Assembly: GCF_002995785.1 (NCBI RefSeq) | Contig: NZ_PVXO01000005.1 | Location: 143,567-207,566, forward strand | DNA: 64,000 nucleotides | Reading direction: 5' to 3' | Source: Clostridium liquoris | GTDB taxonomy: Bacteria; Bacillota; Clostridia; Clostridiales; Clostridiaceae | Part shown: positions 63,634 to 64,000 of the stretch, in pieces | Layout: every line of letters starts with the position of its first letter | Position numbering within the stretch: the stretch's first letter is position 1 | Notes under the pieces: model-generated | Told to the model about the DNA's origin: nothing | The model's input: only the letters and a program-made list of their open reading frames with translations | Databases searched by the model: none | Translations under genes and position numbers: made by a program

Positions 63634-64000
63634 TTATGCAGCAATGTTATTTAGACATGGGAAAATATCAGAAATTGATACTGGTTTTTCCGAAGCCCAA
63701 GCATCTATAAAACAATTAAATGCTCCTAGAAATACTCTTATTATTCTGCGTTCAGCAGAATAAACAATGGCATCTTCAGCATGGAAATCGTTATTTATTC
63801 TATCCCAGCATCTTTCAGTGGTAGAGCGCCTTTTATAAAGAACCTTCCATTGTTTAGAGCCTCTTAATATAGGAGTAAAATACCTAGGATTATCCAAAGT
63901 TTTTGTGTAATAAGTTTGATTGCTTTTCATTGGGCATTTATCACAATTTTTGCATTGAACAGGAAATAACCATTTGTGTCTAAATTCTTTAGAAACAATT
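63634..64000 (-). CDS. Transposase C-terminal part, running off the window
   Basis: The - strand frame is open from the window edge to TAA at 63634, giving at least 122 codons. It reads CKNCDKCPMKSNQTYYTK, LYKRRSTTERCWDRINNDFHAEDAIVY and RIIRVFLGAFNCFIDAW, the C-terminal zinc-binding and DDE end of a large transposase (the ERCWDRIN Glu being the last catalytic residue). The 5' part is outside. Family (IS1182-like or other) is not certain. Confidence 0.75.
   Translation of the reverse strand, partial: IVSKEFRHKWLFPVQCKNCDKCPMKSNQTYYTKTLDNPRYFTPILRGSKQWKVLYKRRSTTERCWDRINNDFHAEDAIVYSAERRIIRVFLGAFNCFIDAWASEKPVSISDIFPCLNNIAA

Noticed and set aside
63518..63763. 81-codon + strand ORF
   Set aside because: It lies partly antisense to the transposase C terminus, has no ribosome site and no recognisable motif; it is a shadow frame.
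1..64000. tRNA and rRNA genes
   Set aside because: I saw no cloverleaf-like sequence ending in CCA or rRNA conserved segment while reading; a tRNAscan run would settle this.

Overview
The window is low-GC Firmicutes DNA, most likely from an anaerobic spore-former-type Clostridia. This is inferred from the AT-rich codon use, strong AGGAGG ribosome sites, the clostridial-type siphoprophage, the trio of serine recombinases, BceAB-type resistance genes and an oxygen-independent methylthioribose/deoxyribose salvage cluster. The species cannot be told from the sequence alone.

Region 1 (1-24,560) is the late half of an HK97-type siphovirus prophage, all on the + strand. It runs: amidoligase, gamma-glutamylcyclotransferase and DUF5049 accessory genes; terminase, portal, protease, capsid; head-tail joining proteins; tail tube and a frameshifted tail-chaperone pair; tape measure and baseplate; a large fibronectin-III protein; holin, baseplate/receptor protein, amidase; and finally a SHOCT protein and three overlapping serine recombinases. 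The last recombinase has an in-frame stop just before its normal C terminus. Replication and lysogeny genes would lie left of the window.

Region 2 (24,560-39,260) is a mosaic accessory region. It has a DUF1413 gene behind a near-consensus promoter; three genes of unknown function, one HEPN/Abi-like and one cut by an IS3 element; a lincosamide-type nucleotidyltransferase gene translationally coupled to a short leader ORF; and a restriction-modification island with two adenine/cytosine methyltransferases, an Xre regulator and a 677-residue endonuclease showing two possible PD-(D/E)xK sites. A GMC oxidoreductase, ywbE, a decayed IS3 element and a LexA-box-controlled radical-SAM gene remnant follow. 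Two remnants resembling the 3' end of an rRNA uracil methyltransferase (rumA/rlmD type) bracket the R-M/GMC segment, as expected for a repeatedly used integration site.

Region 3 (39,280-46,050) is a coherent metabolic locus: iron alcohol dehydrogenase and DeoR regulator on the - strand; class II aldolase, NhaC-type transporter, methylthioribose kinase (MtnK) and isomerase (MtnA) on the + strand. Together they fit the DHAP shunt, which turns 5-methylthioribose or 5-deoxyribose into DHAP plus an aldehyde that the dehydrogenase can reduce. A 16-base repeat before deoR and again before the transporter is the likely DeoR operator.

Region 4 (46,050-53,500) is decayed: fused IS30/IS3 relics, a phage portal fragment, and a Bce-type peptide-resistance locus in which permease, response regulator and kinase are broken and the ATPase signature motif is altered. 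An apparently intact serine hydrolase follows. Region 5 (53,500-60,390) is a type I restriction-modification operon in the unusual order S'-R-S-M behind a palindromic promoter. Region 6 (60,400-64,000, - strand) has an M20 amidohydrolase with two membrane proteins, then the end of a transposase gene that runs off the window.
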